64,000 bases of DNA. Origin: Ensifer oleiphilus (GTDB taxonomy: Bacteria > Pseudomonadota > Alphaproteobacteria > Rhizobiales > Rhizobiaceae). Below the pieces are notes generated by a model. It did not search any database and was not told the origin of the DNA. It was given only the letters and a program-made list of their open reading frames with translations. Numbering within the stretch: position 1 is the stretch's first letter; each line of letters starts with the position of its first letter. The position numbers and the translations under genes were made by a program. Below are positions 55,757 to 64,000 of the stretch, one piece after another. The stretch spans positions 558,001 through 622,000 of the forward strand of contig NZ_JABWDU010000003.1 of NCBI RefSeq assembly GCF_013371465.1. The letters are read 5' to 3'.

Positions 55757-55866
55757 CTATTTCAGGAACGCCCGGAAGCGGCGCATGGCGAAGGCAAAGA
55801 GAATGGCGCCGATAACCAGCAAGGCTAAAAGCTGCGGCCAGACAACGTCCAGTCCGGCATCGCGGA
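55757..55866 (-). pseudogene. Duplicated 3' end of the ABC-2 permease gene
   Basis: This 110-base fragment repeats the end of the intact permease gene (reading FRDAGLDVVWPQLLALL through to RRFRAFLK and stop). It has no start of its own. Because of the duplication junction it is joined in frame to the C-terminal frame of ackA remnant copy 2, giving a chimeric open frame. Confidence 0.75.
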
Positions 55867-55867
55867 A

Positions 55868-56034
55868 AAGAAAGGCGAGCGCATTTCTGGCGATAATCTG
55901 TTCCTCGTCCGTCGGCTGAAATCGACCATGCCCCTGGCGACGCGGCTTGGCTTGCCGTCGCGGGTTTCGAACAGACCGACCTTCACCGTCGAACGGCCGG
56001 CGTTGAAGGTGACGAGCAGTCCCGGTGTCGTCAC
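55868..56034 (-). pseudogene. ackA: Acetate kinase remnant, copy 2 (fused to permease tail)
   Basis: Same internally deleted remnant as copy 1, starting at GTG 56034. Here the C-terminal frame (PTDEEQIIARNALAF) runs on past the duplication junction into the duplicated permease tail instead of ending in SSN. No functional kinase can result. Confidence 0.7.
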
Positions 56035-56065
56035 GGCCGCCCCACTGTCCAATCACGCGTCGCGC

Positions 56066-56098
56066 CATGCACCACGACGGTCGCCGCCGTGGTGCATG
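56066..56098 (-). terminator. Hairpin just after the permease stop codon, copy 2
   Basis: The same 33-base inverted repeat as at 55722-55754, here two bases after the stop codon of the intact permease. This was probably its original position, as a 3' hairpin ending or trimming the exporter transcript before ackA. Confidence 0.5.
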
Positions 56099-56100
56099 GG

Positions 56101-57213
56101 CTATTTCAGGAACGCCCGGAAGCGGCGCATGGCGAAGGCAAAGAGAATGGCGCCGATAACCAGCAAGGCTAAAAGCTGCGGCCAGACAACGTCCAGTCCG
56201 GCATCGCGGAACAGAACCGCCTGCGCCAGAATGACGAAGTGGGTGTTCGGCGCCGCCAGCATGATGGTCTGGATGATCTCGGGCATGCTTTCGCGCGGCG
56301 TCATGCCACCAGAGAGCGCCTGCAGCGGCAAAAGCACGAGCATCAGCAGCAGGCCGAACTGCGGCATGGAGCCGGCGATCGTCGCAAGCAGGATGCCCAT
56401 CGAGGTGGTGGCAAAGAGTTGCAGGGCCGTTGCCAGCAGAAACAGCGCGAGCGAGCCCTGCACGGGAACGGCGAGCACGCCCTTGACGACGAAGATGAGC
56501 GACACCGCCGAGGCCAAAAGCACCACCAGCCCCATGGACCAGACCTTGCTGACCATGATCTCGAACGGGGTCACCGGCATGACCAGCAGGTGTTCCACCG
56601 TTCCATGCTCGCGCTCGCGGATCAGGGCCGCGCCCGTGAGCACGATCGACAGGATGGTGATGTTGGTGATGACGTTCATGACCGCGCCGAACCAGCCTTT
56701 GTTGAGCTCGGCATTGAACCGCGCGCGCAGGACCAGATCGACCGGAAGTTTCTGCTCGCTTCGGTGACGATCGAGAAAGCCGGCGACCTCTCCAGTGACG
56801 ATCTGCTGGATGTAGCCATTGCCGGAGAAGGCCTGGCTCATGCGCGTCGCATCGACATTGAGCTGGATCGTCGGCGACCGACCGGCGAGAAGATCCGTCT
56901 GGAAATTCGGAGGAATGTCGAGCGCAAACGTGTCGAGCCCCTGGTCCATCCGCCGGTCCATCTCCGCAGGCGTGATCATCTGTGGTGGCACGAAATAGGG
57001 CGGATAGAAGGCTGTCGAGATCCGCGTCGACACCGGTGAACGGTCCTCGTCGACGATGGCGACAGCGGCGCGGTTGAGCGTTTCCGGCATCGCCGTCGAG
57101 CCGGTATAGACCGACAGCGTGAAGGAATAGACGATGAGGATCAACAGGATCGGATCGCGCCAGAGCCCCCAGAGTTCCTTGATGCCGAGTTGATAGATGT
57201 GGGACAGGCGCAT
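56101..57213 (-). CDS. ABC-2 type exporter permease (YhhJ/YbhR-like)
   Basis: This 370-residue membrane protein has one N-terminal helix (RDPILLILIVYSF), a ~140-residue extracytoplasmic domain, and five C-terminal helices containing REREHGTVEHLLVMPVTP, the signature of ABC-2 exporters. ATG 57213 follows GAGGTGACG; a GTG at 57219 overlapping the upstream stop is possible. With the RbbA-like ATPase and the HlyD protein it makes a tripartite exporter like E. coli YhiI-RbbA-YhhJ. Its last 110 bases are duplicated downstream, but this copy is intact. Confidence 0.87.
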   Translation of the reverse strand: MRLSHIYQLGIKELWGLWRDPILLILIVYSFTLSVYTGSTAMPETLNRAAVAIVDEDRSPVSTRISTAFYPPYFVPPQMITPAEMDRRMDQGLDTFALDIPPNFQTDLLAGRSPTIQLNVDATRMSQAFSGNGYIQQIVTGEVAGFLDRHRSEQKLPVDLVLRARFNAELNKGWFGAVMNVITNITILSIVLTGAALIREREHGTVEHLLVMPVTPFEIMVSKVWSMGLVVLLASAVSLIFVVKGVLAVPVQGSLALFLLATALQLFATTSMGILLATIAGSMPQFGLLLMLVLLPLQALSGGMTPRESMPEIIQTIMLAAPNTHFVILAQAVLFRDAGLDVVWPQLLALLVIGAILFAFAMRRFRAFLK

Positions 57214-57215
57214 CG

Positions 57216-60005
57216 TCACCTCGCCTGCTTCTTGAGGGACAGGGTACCGATCGCCAACAGCACCGGCACCCCGATCAGCATCGGCACGAAAGCGCCCGCG
57301 AGATCGCCGAAACCGAGCGCCTTGGAGAAGGTGCCGCGGGCGATCGTCATGAAATGCGTCGTCGGGTAGATCTGGCCGATGAAGGCGCCTGCCCCTTCGA
57401 GCGAGGAGACCGGATCGATCATGCCGGAATACTGGATGGCCGGTATGAGCGTCAGGATCGCCGTGCCGAAGATCGCGGCGATCTGGCTGGACATGAAGGT
57501 GGAGATGACAAGCCCCATTGCCGTTGCCGCCGAGACATAGATCAGTCCGGCGACCGTCCAGGTGAGCAGACTGCCGGTAAAAGGCACCCGGAAGACGAAG
57601 ATCGCGAACGCAGTCAAAAGCGCGAAATTGAGCATCGCCAAAGCGATATAGGGGATCTGCTTGCCGACCAGGAACTCCAGCCGCGTCACGGGCGAAACGT
57701 AAAGGTTGACGATCGAACCCAGCTCCTTCTCACGCACGACGCTGAGCGCCGACAACATCGCCGGGATCAACATGAGCAATAGCGGGATCACCGCCGGCAC
57801 CATGGCGACGATGCTCTTGACGTCGGGATTGTAGCGGAAGCGCGTTTCGATCGTGAAGGCGCCGGCCGTTGCCGCATCGCCATAGCGTTCGCGGATCTTG
57901 CCGGTCAGCCAGTGGGCGTGCAATCCCTGCACATAGCCCTTGACCGTTTCGGCGCGGCTGGCCATCGCGCCATCGATCCAGGCGGCAATTTCGACCGTGT
58001 CGCCACGCGCCGCGCGCCTGGCAAAACCCGGCGGGATCTCGATCGCGAGGCTCAACTCGCCGTTGCGCATGCGCCGGTCGAGATCGGCATAGTCGGTGAT
58101 CGGATCCTTCTCGATGAAGTAGCGCGAGCCGGCGATCTCGAGGATGTATTCACGGCTGGTGGTCGTCTGGTCATGGTCGAGCACCGCGAAGGTCAGGTCC
58201 TCGACGTCCATGTTGATGCCATAGCCGATGACGAACATCAGGATGACCGTGCCGATGGTGGCGAGCGTCGCGCGGATGGGATCGCGAACCAGTTCCAGCG
58301 CCTCGCGCCGGGTGTAGCTGAACATGCGGCCGATATCGAAAAAGCTTGACGTGGACGACGGCTTCCTTTCGACCTCAGGCGCGATTGCCGGCTTCGACGG
58401 AGCGTGCGTCCTGACCACTGCAGGCGCCGCCTGCTTCGCGCCGGCAATCGCCTCTTCGAGATAGGCAATGAAGGCTTCCTCCAGCGTCGATGCCGAACGG
58501 CTCTTCATGATGCCCAAGGGCGTATCGCTGACCAGCACCTTGCCCGCATGCATCAATGACATGCGATCGCAGCGCATGGCCTCGTTCATGAAATGCGTGG
58601 AGATGAAGATCGTCACCTGCTCGTTGCGCGAGAGGTCGACAAGGATCTGCCAGAAACTGTCGCGCGCCACGGGATCGACGCCCGATGTCGGCTCGTCCAG
58701 GATCAGGATATCGGGCGAATGGATCAGGGCGACGGCCAGCGACAACCGCTGGCGCACCCCGAGCGGCAAGGCGTCCGGCAGGGCCTCCATCACGCCGGAG
58801 AGGTCAAAGCGCCTTGCCAGCTCTTCGATACGACCAGGAATGGTGTCAGCCGCCATGCCGAAGAGCTTGGCGTGCAGTTTAAGGTTCTGCAGGACCGTGA
58901 GCTCGGTATAAAGCGAGAAGGCCTGCGACATGTAGCCGACGCGGTGGCGCACTTCCATGTCGCGCGGATCGACCTCGCGCCCAAAGAGTTTGGCCGTGCC
59001 TTCGCTGGCGGCAAGCAGGCCCGTCAGCATCTTCATCGTGGTTGTCTTGCCGCAACCGTTGGAGCCGAGGAAGCCGAAGATCTCGCCCCGGCCAATGCGG
59101 AAACTGACATTGTCGACCGCGACGAAATCGCCGAAGCGCATGGTGAGATTGTTGGCCTCGATGGCGATGACGGCGCCCACCCCTTCCGGGCGCGGCGGAA
59201 TGACGACGTCGTGATGCTCGCGCCTCAGTTCCTCGGGAAGAAGCGCGATGAAGGCAGCATCAAGCGTGTCGACGCCGGTCTTTTGTAGCAGTTCGTCGGG
59301 CGTGCCGGTCGCCAGCACCCGGCCGGCATCCATTGCCACCAGCCAGTCGAAGCGGGCAGCCTCTTCCATATAGGCGGTGGCCACGACGACGCTCATGCCT
59401 GGCCGCTCGGTACGGATCTCGTCGATCAATTCCCAGAACTGCCGGCGCGACAAGGGATCGACGCCGGTTGTCGGCTCGTCGAGGATCAGGAGATCGGGAT
59501 CGTGGATCAGCGCGCAGCAGAGCCCGAGCTTCTGCTTCATACCGCCGGAAAGCTTACCCGCGGGACGGTCGGCGAACGGAGCAAGGCCGGTGCTTTGAAG
59601 CAGGCTGGCGATCCGCCGTTCGCGCTCCTCGCGATCATGGCCGAACAGTCGGCCGAAAAAGTCGACATTCTCGAACACGGAGAGCGTCGGATAAAGGTTC
59701 TTGCCGAGGCCCTGCGGCATATAGGCAATGCGCGGGCAGGTCCGGCGCCGGTGGCCGGCATCGGCGATATCGCCGCCGAGCACCTCGACCCGTCCGCCCT
59801 GCACGGCGCGCGCGCCGGCAACGAGAGACAGCAGGCTCGATTTTCCCACCCCGTCCGGCCCGATCAGGCCGGCCATGCAGCCGGAGGGGATGTCGAGCGT
59901 TACGTCGTCAAGGGCCTTGGTCTTTCCGTAGGAAAGCGTCACGGCGTTCAGGCGAACCACGGGATCCCCCGGTGGCAAGCCGGTCCGGTCGGGATCTGCC
60001 ATCAT
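57216..60005 (-). CDS. RbbA-like fused ABC ATPase-permease
   Basis: The ~929-residue protein has two ATPase domains and a C-terminal ABC-2 permease, the layout of RbbA/YhiH. NBD1: Walker [15 protein letters not shown], signature LSGGMKQKL, Walker [14 protein letters not shown]2: [14 protein letters not shown], a weaker [23 protein letters not shown]. The permease part (about 575-929) has [17 protein letters not shown] and six helices. The start ATG 60005 overlaps the HlyD stop (ATGA). RbbA was named for ribosome binding in E. coli; the fused membrane domain and HlyD/permease partners here favour export. Confidence 0.88.
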   Translation of the reverse strand: MMADPDRTGLPPGDPVVRLNAVTLSYGKTKALDDVTLDIPSGCMAGLIGPDGVGKSSLLSLVAGARAVQGGRVEVLGGDIADAGHRRRTCPRIAYMPQGLGKNLYPTLSVFENVDFFGRLFGHDREERERRIASLLQSTGLAPFADRPAGKLSGGMKQKLGLCCALIHDPDLLILDEPTTGVDPLSRRQFWELIDEIRTERPGMSVVVATAYMEEAARFDWLVAMDAGRVLATGTPDELLQKTGVDTLDAAFIALLPEELRREHHDVVIPPRPEGVGAVIAIEANNLTMRFGDFVAVDNVSFRIGRGEIFGFLGSNGCGKTTTMKMLTGLLAASEGTAKLFGREVDPRDMEVRHRVGYMSQAFSLYTELTVLQNLKLHAKLFGMAADTIPGRIEELARRFDLSGVMEALPDALPLGVRQRLSLAVALIHSPDILILDEPTSGVDPVARDSFWQILVDLSRNEQVTIFISTHFMNEAMRCDRMSLMHAGKVLVSDTPLGIMKSRSASTLEEAFIAYLEEAIAGAKQAAPAVVRTHAPSKPAIAPEVERKPSSTSSFFDIGRMFSYTRREALELVRDPIRATLATIGTVILMFVIGYGINMDVEDLTFAVLDHDQTTTSREYILEIAGSRYFIEKDPITDYADLDRRMRNGELSLAIEIPPGFARRAARGDTVEIAAWIDGAMASRAETVKGYVQGLHAHWLTGKIRERYGDAATAGAFTIETRFRYNPDVKSIVAMVPAVIPLLLMLIPAMLSALSVVREKELGSIVNLYVSPVTRLEFLVGKQIPYIALAMLNFALLTAFAIFVFRVPFTGSLLTWTVAGLIYVSAATAMGLVISTFMSSQIAAIFGTAILTLIPAIQYSGMIDPVSSLEGAGAFIGQIYPTTHFMTIARGTFSKALGFGDLAGAFVPMLIGVPVLLAIGTLSLKKQAR

Positions 60006-61072
60006 TGCCCCAGCGTGCCGGTCTGGCTCGCGGGCCACACGGCATTCGGATCGACCTTGACGTAGGCCACGCCCGGAAGCCCCGTCTTCACCATGCGGAT
60101 GTACTTCTTCAGCAGTTCCTTCGGAATCTGCGCCTTGATGCGGAACGTCAGCTTCTGCCGCTCTTCGGCTGTCTCGACCGTCTTCGGCGTGAACTGGGCG
60201 ACATCGGCGACATAGGAGACCTTGGCGGGAATGATGTATTGAGGTGCTGCGTCCAGCACCAGCCGGACCTCGCTGCCGATCGACAACAGGCCGGCCTGAT
60301 CCGTCGGCAGGAAGAATGTCATGTAGACATCGCCGAGATCGACGAGGTTGAGCACCCGGCCGCCGGCGGCCAACACTTCGCCGGGCTGGACGACGCGATA
60401 CTGAATGCGGCCGTCGCGAGGCGAGACGAGCGTGCTGTCATTGATATCGGCGACGATGCTTTCGACCGATGCCTTGGCGGCCTCTACCGAGGCTTGCGCA
60501 TCGATAACCTGGGATTTCGCCGAATTGATCGCGGCATCCGAGGCGGCAAGCGAGGCCTCGGCGGCGCTGGCTGCAGCTCTCGCACCCTCGGCCGTGGCCC
60601 GGTCGTCATCGAGCACCTGCTGCGAAACCGTGCTCGTCTTGACCAGTTGTTCGGAGCGGGCGAGGCGCCGCTCGGCAGCGTCCAGTTGTGCCCGGCGTTG
60701 TGCCAGCACGGCCTCGGCTGCCGCCTTTTCCGCCTCGCGCTGGGTCACGAGATTCTTGGCCGCCTCGACGCCGATGATGGCCCGTTGCTGCTGCGCTTCG
60801 GCCTGGCGCTTATGTGCTTCCAGTTGCACGGTGTCCATCTGGGCAAGCACCTGCCCTGCGGTGACGAAGTCCCCCTCGTCCACCATGATCTCTCTGATTC
60901 TGCCCGGCGTTTTGGTCGAGATATCGATTTCGACGGCCTCGATGCGTCCGTTACCGCTGGCAATCCCGGCGGGCAGCGCGTTGCGATCGAGGTTCTGCCA
61001 GGCGTAGTAGCCGCCGGCCAGGGCCACAACGATCAGGCCGACCACGAGCCAATTCTTCCGGGCTTTTTCCAT
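60002..61072 (-). CDS. HlyD-family periplasmic adaptor
   Basis: The 356-residue protein has one N-terminal membrane anchor ([18 protein letters not shown]), a biotinyl-lipoyl-like half ([34 protein letters not shown]), a long alanine-rich coiled coil (about 88-215), and a beta-barrel part ([33 protein letters not shown]). It links the inner-membrane exporter encoded downstream to an outer-membrane channel, which is not encoded here. It is the first gene of the exporter operon. Confidence 0.9.
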   Translation of the reverse strand: MEKARKNWLVVGLIVVALAGGYYAWQNLDRNALPAGIASGNGRIEAVEIDISTKTPGRIREIMVDEGDFVTAGQVLAQMDTVQLEAHKRQAEAQQQRAIIGVEAAKNLVTQREAEKAAAEAVLAQRRAQLDAAERRLARSEQLVKTSTVSQQVLDDDRATAEGARAAASAAEASLAASDAAINSAKSQVIDAQASVEAAKASVESIVADINDSTLVSPRDGRIQYRVVQPGEVLAAGGRVLNLVDLGDVYMTFFLPTDQAGLLSIGSEVRLVLDAAPQYIIPAKVSYVADVAQFTPKTVETAEERQKLTFRIKAQIPKELLKKYIRMVKTGLPGVAYVKVDPNAVWPASQTGTLGQ

Positions 61073-61210
61073 TTCAGCGTCTCACCTTCCAATGCACATC
61101 ACGACAATAGCCCGCGACGACCCGAACTCAACCGGAAATAGGCCGGCGTGGCAAACCGTCACCGCGCGTAAACGGATCGCCAAGAGAAGCCCGAGGGATC
61201 GGGACCCTGC

Positions 61211-61226
61211 ATTGACTCATGTCAAT
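61211..61226. promoter_or_regulatory. Operator-like palindrome ATTGAC-N4-GTCAAT, site 1
   Basis: ATTGAC (61211-61216), TCAT and GTCAAT (61221-61226) form a perfect inverted repeat. The same pattern recurs 82 bases downstream. The gap 61073-61369 between the HlyD gene and the third ABC cassette otherwise holds no gene. Confidence 0.5.
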
Positions 61227-61292
61227 TCGGGAGACGGGCGGAACAGATTTTGACAAAAGACGAGCAAAAAAATCAAAAGTAAAATGCAGTTA

Positions 61293-61308
61293 TTGACATA
61301 TGTCGATT
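61293..61308. promoter_or_regulatory. Operator-like palindrome, site 2
   Basis: ATTGAC (61293-61298), ATAT and GTCGAT (61303-61308) match site 1 with one changed base; the core GACATATGTC is a perfect palindrome. It lies 62 bases before the ATPase start codon, where bound repressor would block transcription. Two sites eight helical turns apart could support looping. Confidence 0.5.
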
Positions 61309-61369
61309 GGCATGTGATTTTTGTCGAAACGATAGCGGCGAATTCGCCATCGCAGCGTGGGAGGACACC

Positions 61370-62848
61370 ATGCAACCGCTTTTGAAGGTTGAAGGGCTGA
61401 AGAAATCATTTGGGGGCGTCGCCGCCTTGCGCGACGGCCGCCTCGAGCTTCAGGCCGGCTCCGTTCACGCGCTTTGCGGCGGCAACGGCGCCGGGAAATC
61501 GACGTTTCTCTCCATCCTGATGGGCATCCAGCAGCGCGATGGCGGCACGATCTGGCGGCGCGGGAGGCAAGTCCACTACAGCAACCCCGCCGAAGCGCTC
61601 GCCTCCGGCATCGCCATCATCGAGCAGGAACTGAGCCCCGTCCCGCACATGACGGTGGCGGAAAACATCTATCTCGGACGCGAACCTTCAGGTCGTTTCG
61701 GCGGCATCGACTTCAAGAAGATGAACCGCGACGCCCAGCAGCTGCTCGATCGGTTGGAATTCGGCATCCGCGCCACCCAGACGATGATGACCCTTTCGGT
61801 CGCGCAGATGCAGCTGGTCGAAATCGCCAAGGCTTTCAGCCACGAAGCCGAAGTCATCTTCATGGACGAACCGACATCGGCGATCGGCGAGAAGGAAGCG
61901 CAGCACCTGTTTGCTGCCGTTGCACGCCTCAAGGCCGAGGGAAAAGGCGTCGTCTATGTCTCGCACCGGCTGTCGGAAATCTTCCAGATCGCTGACAGCT
62001 ATACCGTGTTTCGCGACGGCGGCTATGTCGGCAGCGGCCTTCTCGCTGACATCGATCGCCCCGGACTGATCAAGATGATCGTCGGACGCGAACTCGGCGA
62101 GGAATACATCAAGACCAACGACCCGACCGACGAGATCGGCCTGGAGGTCTCGGGCCTGACACTGCCCGGCAAGATCGAGGACATCTCGTTTTCAGTGCGC
62201 AAGGGCGAAATCTTCGGCATCTACGGCCTGATGGGCTCCGGCCGCACCGAAATCTTCAACTGCCTGTTCGGCCTCGACCGCCCGTCGCACGGCAGCATCC
62301 GGCTTGAAGGCGAACAGATCACGGTAGCGAAGCCCGCAGACGCGATGGCAAACGGCATCGCCTTCGTCACCGAAGACAGGAAAGTGAGCGGCCTCAACCT
62401 GGCCGACAGCGTTCGCGGCAACATCTGCCTTGCAAGCCTTCCCGAGATGAGCCCGCGCTTCGTCATGAAGGGCCGGGACGAGGCTGCGGCCAGCGCCGAA
62501 ATGATTGCCCGCTTCGGCATCAAGGCCGCACGCGACACGATGCCGGTTTCGGGCCTTTCCGGCGGAAACCAGCAGAAGGTCGTGCTCGGCAAATGGTTCC
62601 TGCGTCAGCCGAGGTTGCTTCTGCTCGACGAGCCGACACGCGGCGTAGACGTCGGCGCCAAGCGCGAGATCTACCGCATCATCTGCGACTTCACCGCGGC
62701 CGGCGGCACCGTCGTCATGATTTCCTCCGAGATCGACGAGGTGCTGGGCATGTCCGATCGCATCCTCGTCATGCGCCAGGGAAAATCCGCCGGCATCCAC
62801 GACCGCCGGGCGACGGACGCTCAGTCGCTCGTCCATCTATCGACCTGA
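61370..62848 (+). CDS. Sugar ABC transporter ATP-binding protein (two NBDs)
   Basis: This 492-residue tandem ATPase resembles RbsA. The first P-loop reads CGGNGAGKSTF, with Gly in place of the usual Glu, and Walker B is VIFMDEPTSA. The second domain has [24 protein letters not shown] and LLLLDEPTRG. GGGAGGACACC precedes ATG 61370; the longer open frame would run into site 2. It opens a transport operon whose binding-protein gene apparently begins at the right window edge. Confidence 0.9.
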   Translation: MQPLLKVEGLKKSFGGVAALRDGRLELQAGSVHALCGGNGAGKSTFLSILMGIQQRDGGTIWRRGRQVHYSNPAEALASGIAIIEQELSPVPHMTVAENIYLGREPSGRFGGIDFKKMNRDAQQLLDRLEFGIRATQTMMTLSVAQMQLVEIAKAFSHEAEVIFMDEPTSAIGEKEAQHLFAAVARLKAEGKGVVYVSHRLSEIFQIADSYTVFRDGGYVGSGLLADIDRPGLIKMIVGRELGEEYIKTNDPTDEIGLEVSGLTLPGKIEDISFSVRKGEIFGIYGLMGSGRTEIFNCLFGLDRPSHGSIRLEGEQITVAKPADAMANGIAFVTEDRKVSGLNLADSVRGNICLASLPEMSPRFVMKGRDEAAASAEMIARFGIKAARDTMPVSGLSGGNQQKVVLGKWFLRQPRLLLLDEPTRGVDVGAKREIYRIICDFTAAGGTVVMISSEIDEVLGMSDRILVMRQGKSAGIHDRRATDAQSLVHLST

Positions 62849-62906
62849 ACCACCCGCGAGATCGACGCCAAAAGCGCTTGTCCGACATCAAAGGGGCCTG
62901 AGAACC

Positions 62907-63911
62907 GTGTCCAACATCGAAAACAATTCCTCCAGAAGCTGGTTCAGCGCCGAAAACCGCGGCACGTTGGTCCAGGAATACGGCATCTTTCTCGCCTTCC
63001 TGCTGCTGGCTGTCATCCTGTCGTTCTCCAACGAGTACTTCCTGACGCCGGGCAACATCTCCAACGTGCTCCTGCAGACGTCGATCAACGGCGTGCTCGC
63101 CATCGGCATGACCTTCGTCATCCTGACGCGCGGCATCGACCTTTCCGTCGGTTCGGTGGTCGCCCTTGCCGGCATGGTCAGCGCCAGCTTCGCGACCACT
63201 TCGGCAACGGCCGGGGTCGCTGGCGCGCCCTACCCCTTCTTCGTCGCACTTGCGATTGGCATTCTCGTCGGCGTCGCCTGCGGCATCATCGTCGGCTTTA
63301 TCGTCTCGCGCTTCGCAGTTCCTGCTTTCGTCGCCACGCTCGGCATGCTGTCTGCCGCCCGCGGCATGACGCTGATCTATGGCGGCGGCAAGCCGGTGCC
63401 GGCCCTGACGCCTGAATTCCGCTGGATCGGAACCGGCAATATCCTCGGCATCCCGATGCCTGTCATCCTGCTCGGGATCGTCTTTCTCGCCTCCTGGTGG
63501 ATCCTGACCCGCACTCGCTTCGGCCGCTACATCTACGCCGTCGGCGGCAACCCGCATGCGGCCAAGACCTCCGGCATCAACGTCACTCGCATCCGCTTCC
63601 TCGTCTATGTCATCTCCGGCGGCCTGTCGGGCCTTGCGGGCATGATGCTCTCGGCGAGAACGGGTTCCGCCCTGCCGCAGGCCGGCATCGCCTATGAACT
63701 CGACGCGATCGCCGCGGTCGTGATCGGCGGCACCAGCCTTTCGGGCGGCGTCGGCCGCGTGACGGGAACGCTGATCGGCGCGCTCATCATCGGCGTGATG
63801 AACAACGGCCTCGATCTGATGGGCATCCAATCCTACTACCAGCAGGTCCTCAAAGGCGCGCTGATCGTCGGCGCCGTGATGCTCGACCAGAAACGCAATC
63901 AGGGCCTCTGA
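62907..63911 (+). CDS. Sugar ABC transporter permease (RbsC family)
   Basis: This 334-residue membrane protein starts at GTG 62907 with AAGGGGCCTGAG upstream. The family motifs GMTFVILTRGIDLSVGSVV and LDAIAAVVIGGTSLSGG, and the end GVMNNGLDLMGI, are present, with about nine hydrophobic helices. It is the channel partner of the ATPase encoded 58 bases upstream. Confidence 0.92.
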   Translation: MSNIENNSSRSWFSAENRGTLVQEYGIFLAFLLLAVILSFSNEYFLTPGNISNVLLQTSINGVLAIGMTFVILTRGIDLSVGSVVALAGMVSASFATTSATAGVAGAPYPFFVALAIGILVGVACGIIVGFIVSRFAVPAFVATLGMLSAARGMTLIYGGGKPVPALTPEFRWIGTGNILGIPMPVILLGIVFLASWWILTRTRFGRYIYAVGGNPHAAKTSGINVTRIRFLVYVISGGLSGLAGMMLSARTGSALPQAGIAYELDAIAAVVIGGTSLSGGVGRVTGTLIGALIIGVMNNGLDLMGIQSYYQQVLKGALIVGAVMLDQKRNQGL

Positions 63912-64000
63912 GCCCACAAGAGATTGGCCGCAGAGCGGCGGTCATGAACCAATCCGTGCGCCATGAAGGTCGCGGAAACCACAATAAGGAGGAGTAGCAT
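63912..64000 (+). other. Intercistronic gap with ribosome binding site of the next gene
   Basis: AAGGAGGAG at 63986-63994 is followed by TAGC and then AT at the window edge, so a further gene probably starts with ATG at 63999. By analogy with other RbsA/RbsC cassettes it should encode the periplasmic binding protein, but none of it is visible. Confidence 0.5.

Larger units (their letters stand above)
55523..55866. repeat. 344-bp tandem duplication, unit 1
   Basis: This unit is identical, base by base as far as I can read, to 55867-56210 directly beside it. On the minus strand each unit carries the last ~110 bases of the ABC-2 permease gene, a 33-base hairpin and the deleted acetate kinase remnant. 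The identity points to a very recent event or an assembly artefact. Confidence 0.9.
55867..56210. repeat. 344-bp tandem duplication, unit 2
   Basis: Second unit, identical to 55523-55866. Its right end lies inside the coding sequence of the intact permease gene. The breakpoint flanks read GGAAAG (left), GGAAAAG (middle junction) and GGAACAG (right), a short homology that could have guided the duplication. Confidence 0.9.

Overview
The window is GC-rich chromosomal or megaplasmid DNA from an alphaproteobacterium, most likely a Rhizobiaceae member of the Sinorhizobium/Ensifer/Rhizobium group. The grounds are the polyol and sugar ABC cassettes, the SorC, LacI and LysR regulators, the B12-riboswitch-controlled metE and class Ib ribonucleotide reductase, and the dispersed ~100-bp rhizobial-style intergenic repeats. 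The genus is inferred from gene content only. I saw no rRNA, tRNA, CRISPR array, insertion sequence or prophage.

Layout. (1) 1-5071: a partial unknown gene, a lone FkbM-type methyltransferase bracketed by two copies of a ~100-bp repeat, an OmpR-type two-component pair, and a small outer-membrane beta-barrel protein. (2) 5233-15062, minus strand: a polyol/sugar operon (binding protein, ATPase, permease, SorC regulator, aldo/keto reductase, GlpD-like dehydrogenase, class I aldolase, FGGY kinase) with a clear promoter and clustered palindromic half-sites upstream. (3) 15259-26162: a LysR regulator, a DUF1127-like protein, a cobalamin riboswitch with metE and a coupled thioesterase, a second cobalamin riboswitch with nrdHIEF, then rtcB. 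(4) 26431-27192: acylphosphatase and a broken cupredoxin gene. (5) 27391-34314: a sugar ABC transporter with a PfkB kinase, a GatZ/KbaZ-like protein and a LacI regulator, probably for tagatose or a precursor. (6) 34311-39567: small regulator/enzyme clusters (LysR with VOC, SDR and cupin; a serine hydrolase; TetR with SDR). (7) 39604-45261: one 1885-residue protein joining a GMC oxidoreductase, an alpha/beta hydrolase and a PhoD-like domain. (8) 45867-47973: small Zn-ribbon-like, pentapeptide-repeat and unknown proteins. (9) 46939-52915, minus strand: a third cobalamin riboswitch controlling a B12 uptake operon (btuB-F-C-D plus an unknown fifth gene). (10) 53043-61072, minus strand: a HlyD/RbbA/ABC-2 permease exporter, a decayed and tandemly duplicated acetate kinase locus, and phosphoketolase. 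(11) 61370-64000: a third sugar ABC cassette running off the window.

How the parts work together. The three cobalamin riboswitches form one circuit. When B12 is scarce the cell makes the B12-independent methionine synthase, the B12-independent ribonucleotide reductase and the B12 uptake system; when it is plentiful all three are shut off. In two of the leaders a hairpin that hides a Shine-Dalgarno sequence can be drawn just after the aptamer. In the nrd leader that Shine-Dalgarno belongs to a 20-codon ORF rather than to nrdH.

Most unusual items: the three-domain giant protein with a degenerate phosphatase domain and Cys in place of the hydrolase serine; the exact 344-bp tandem duplication carrying an internally deleted ackA and the tail of the neighbouring permease gene; the cupredoxin gene that has lost exactly its copper-binding loop; and paired ATTGAC-N4-GTCAAT-type operators ahead of the last ABC cassette.
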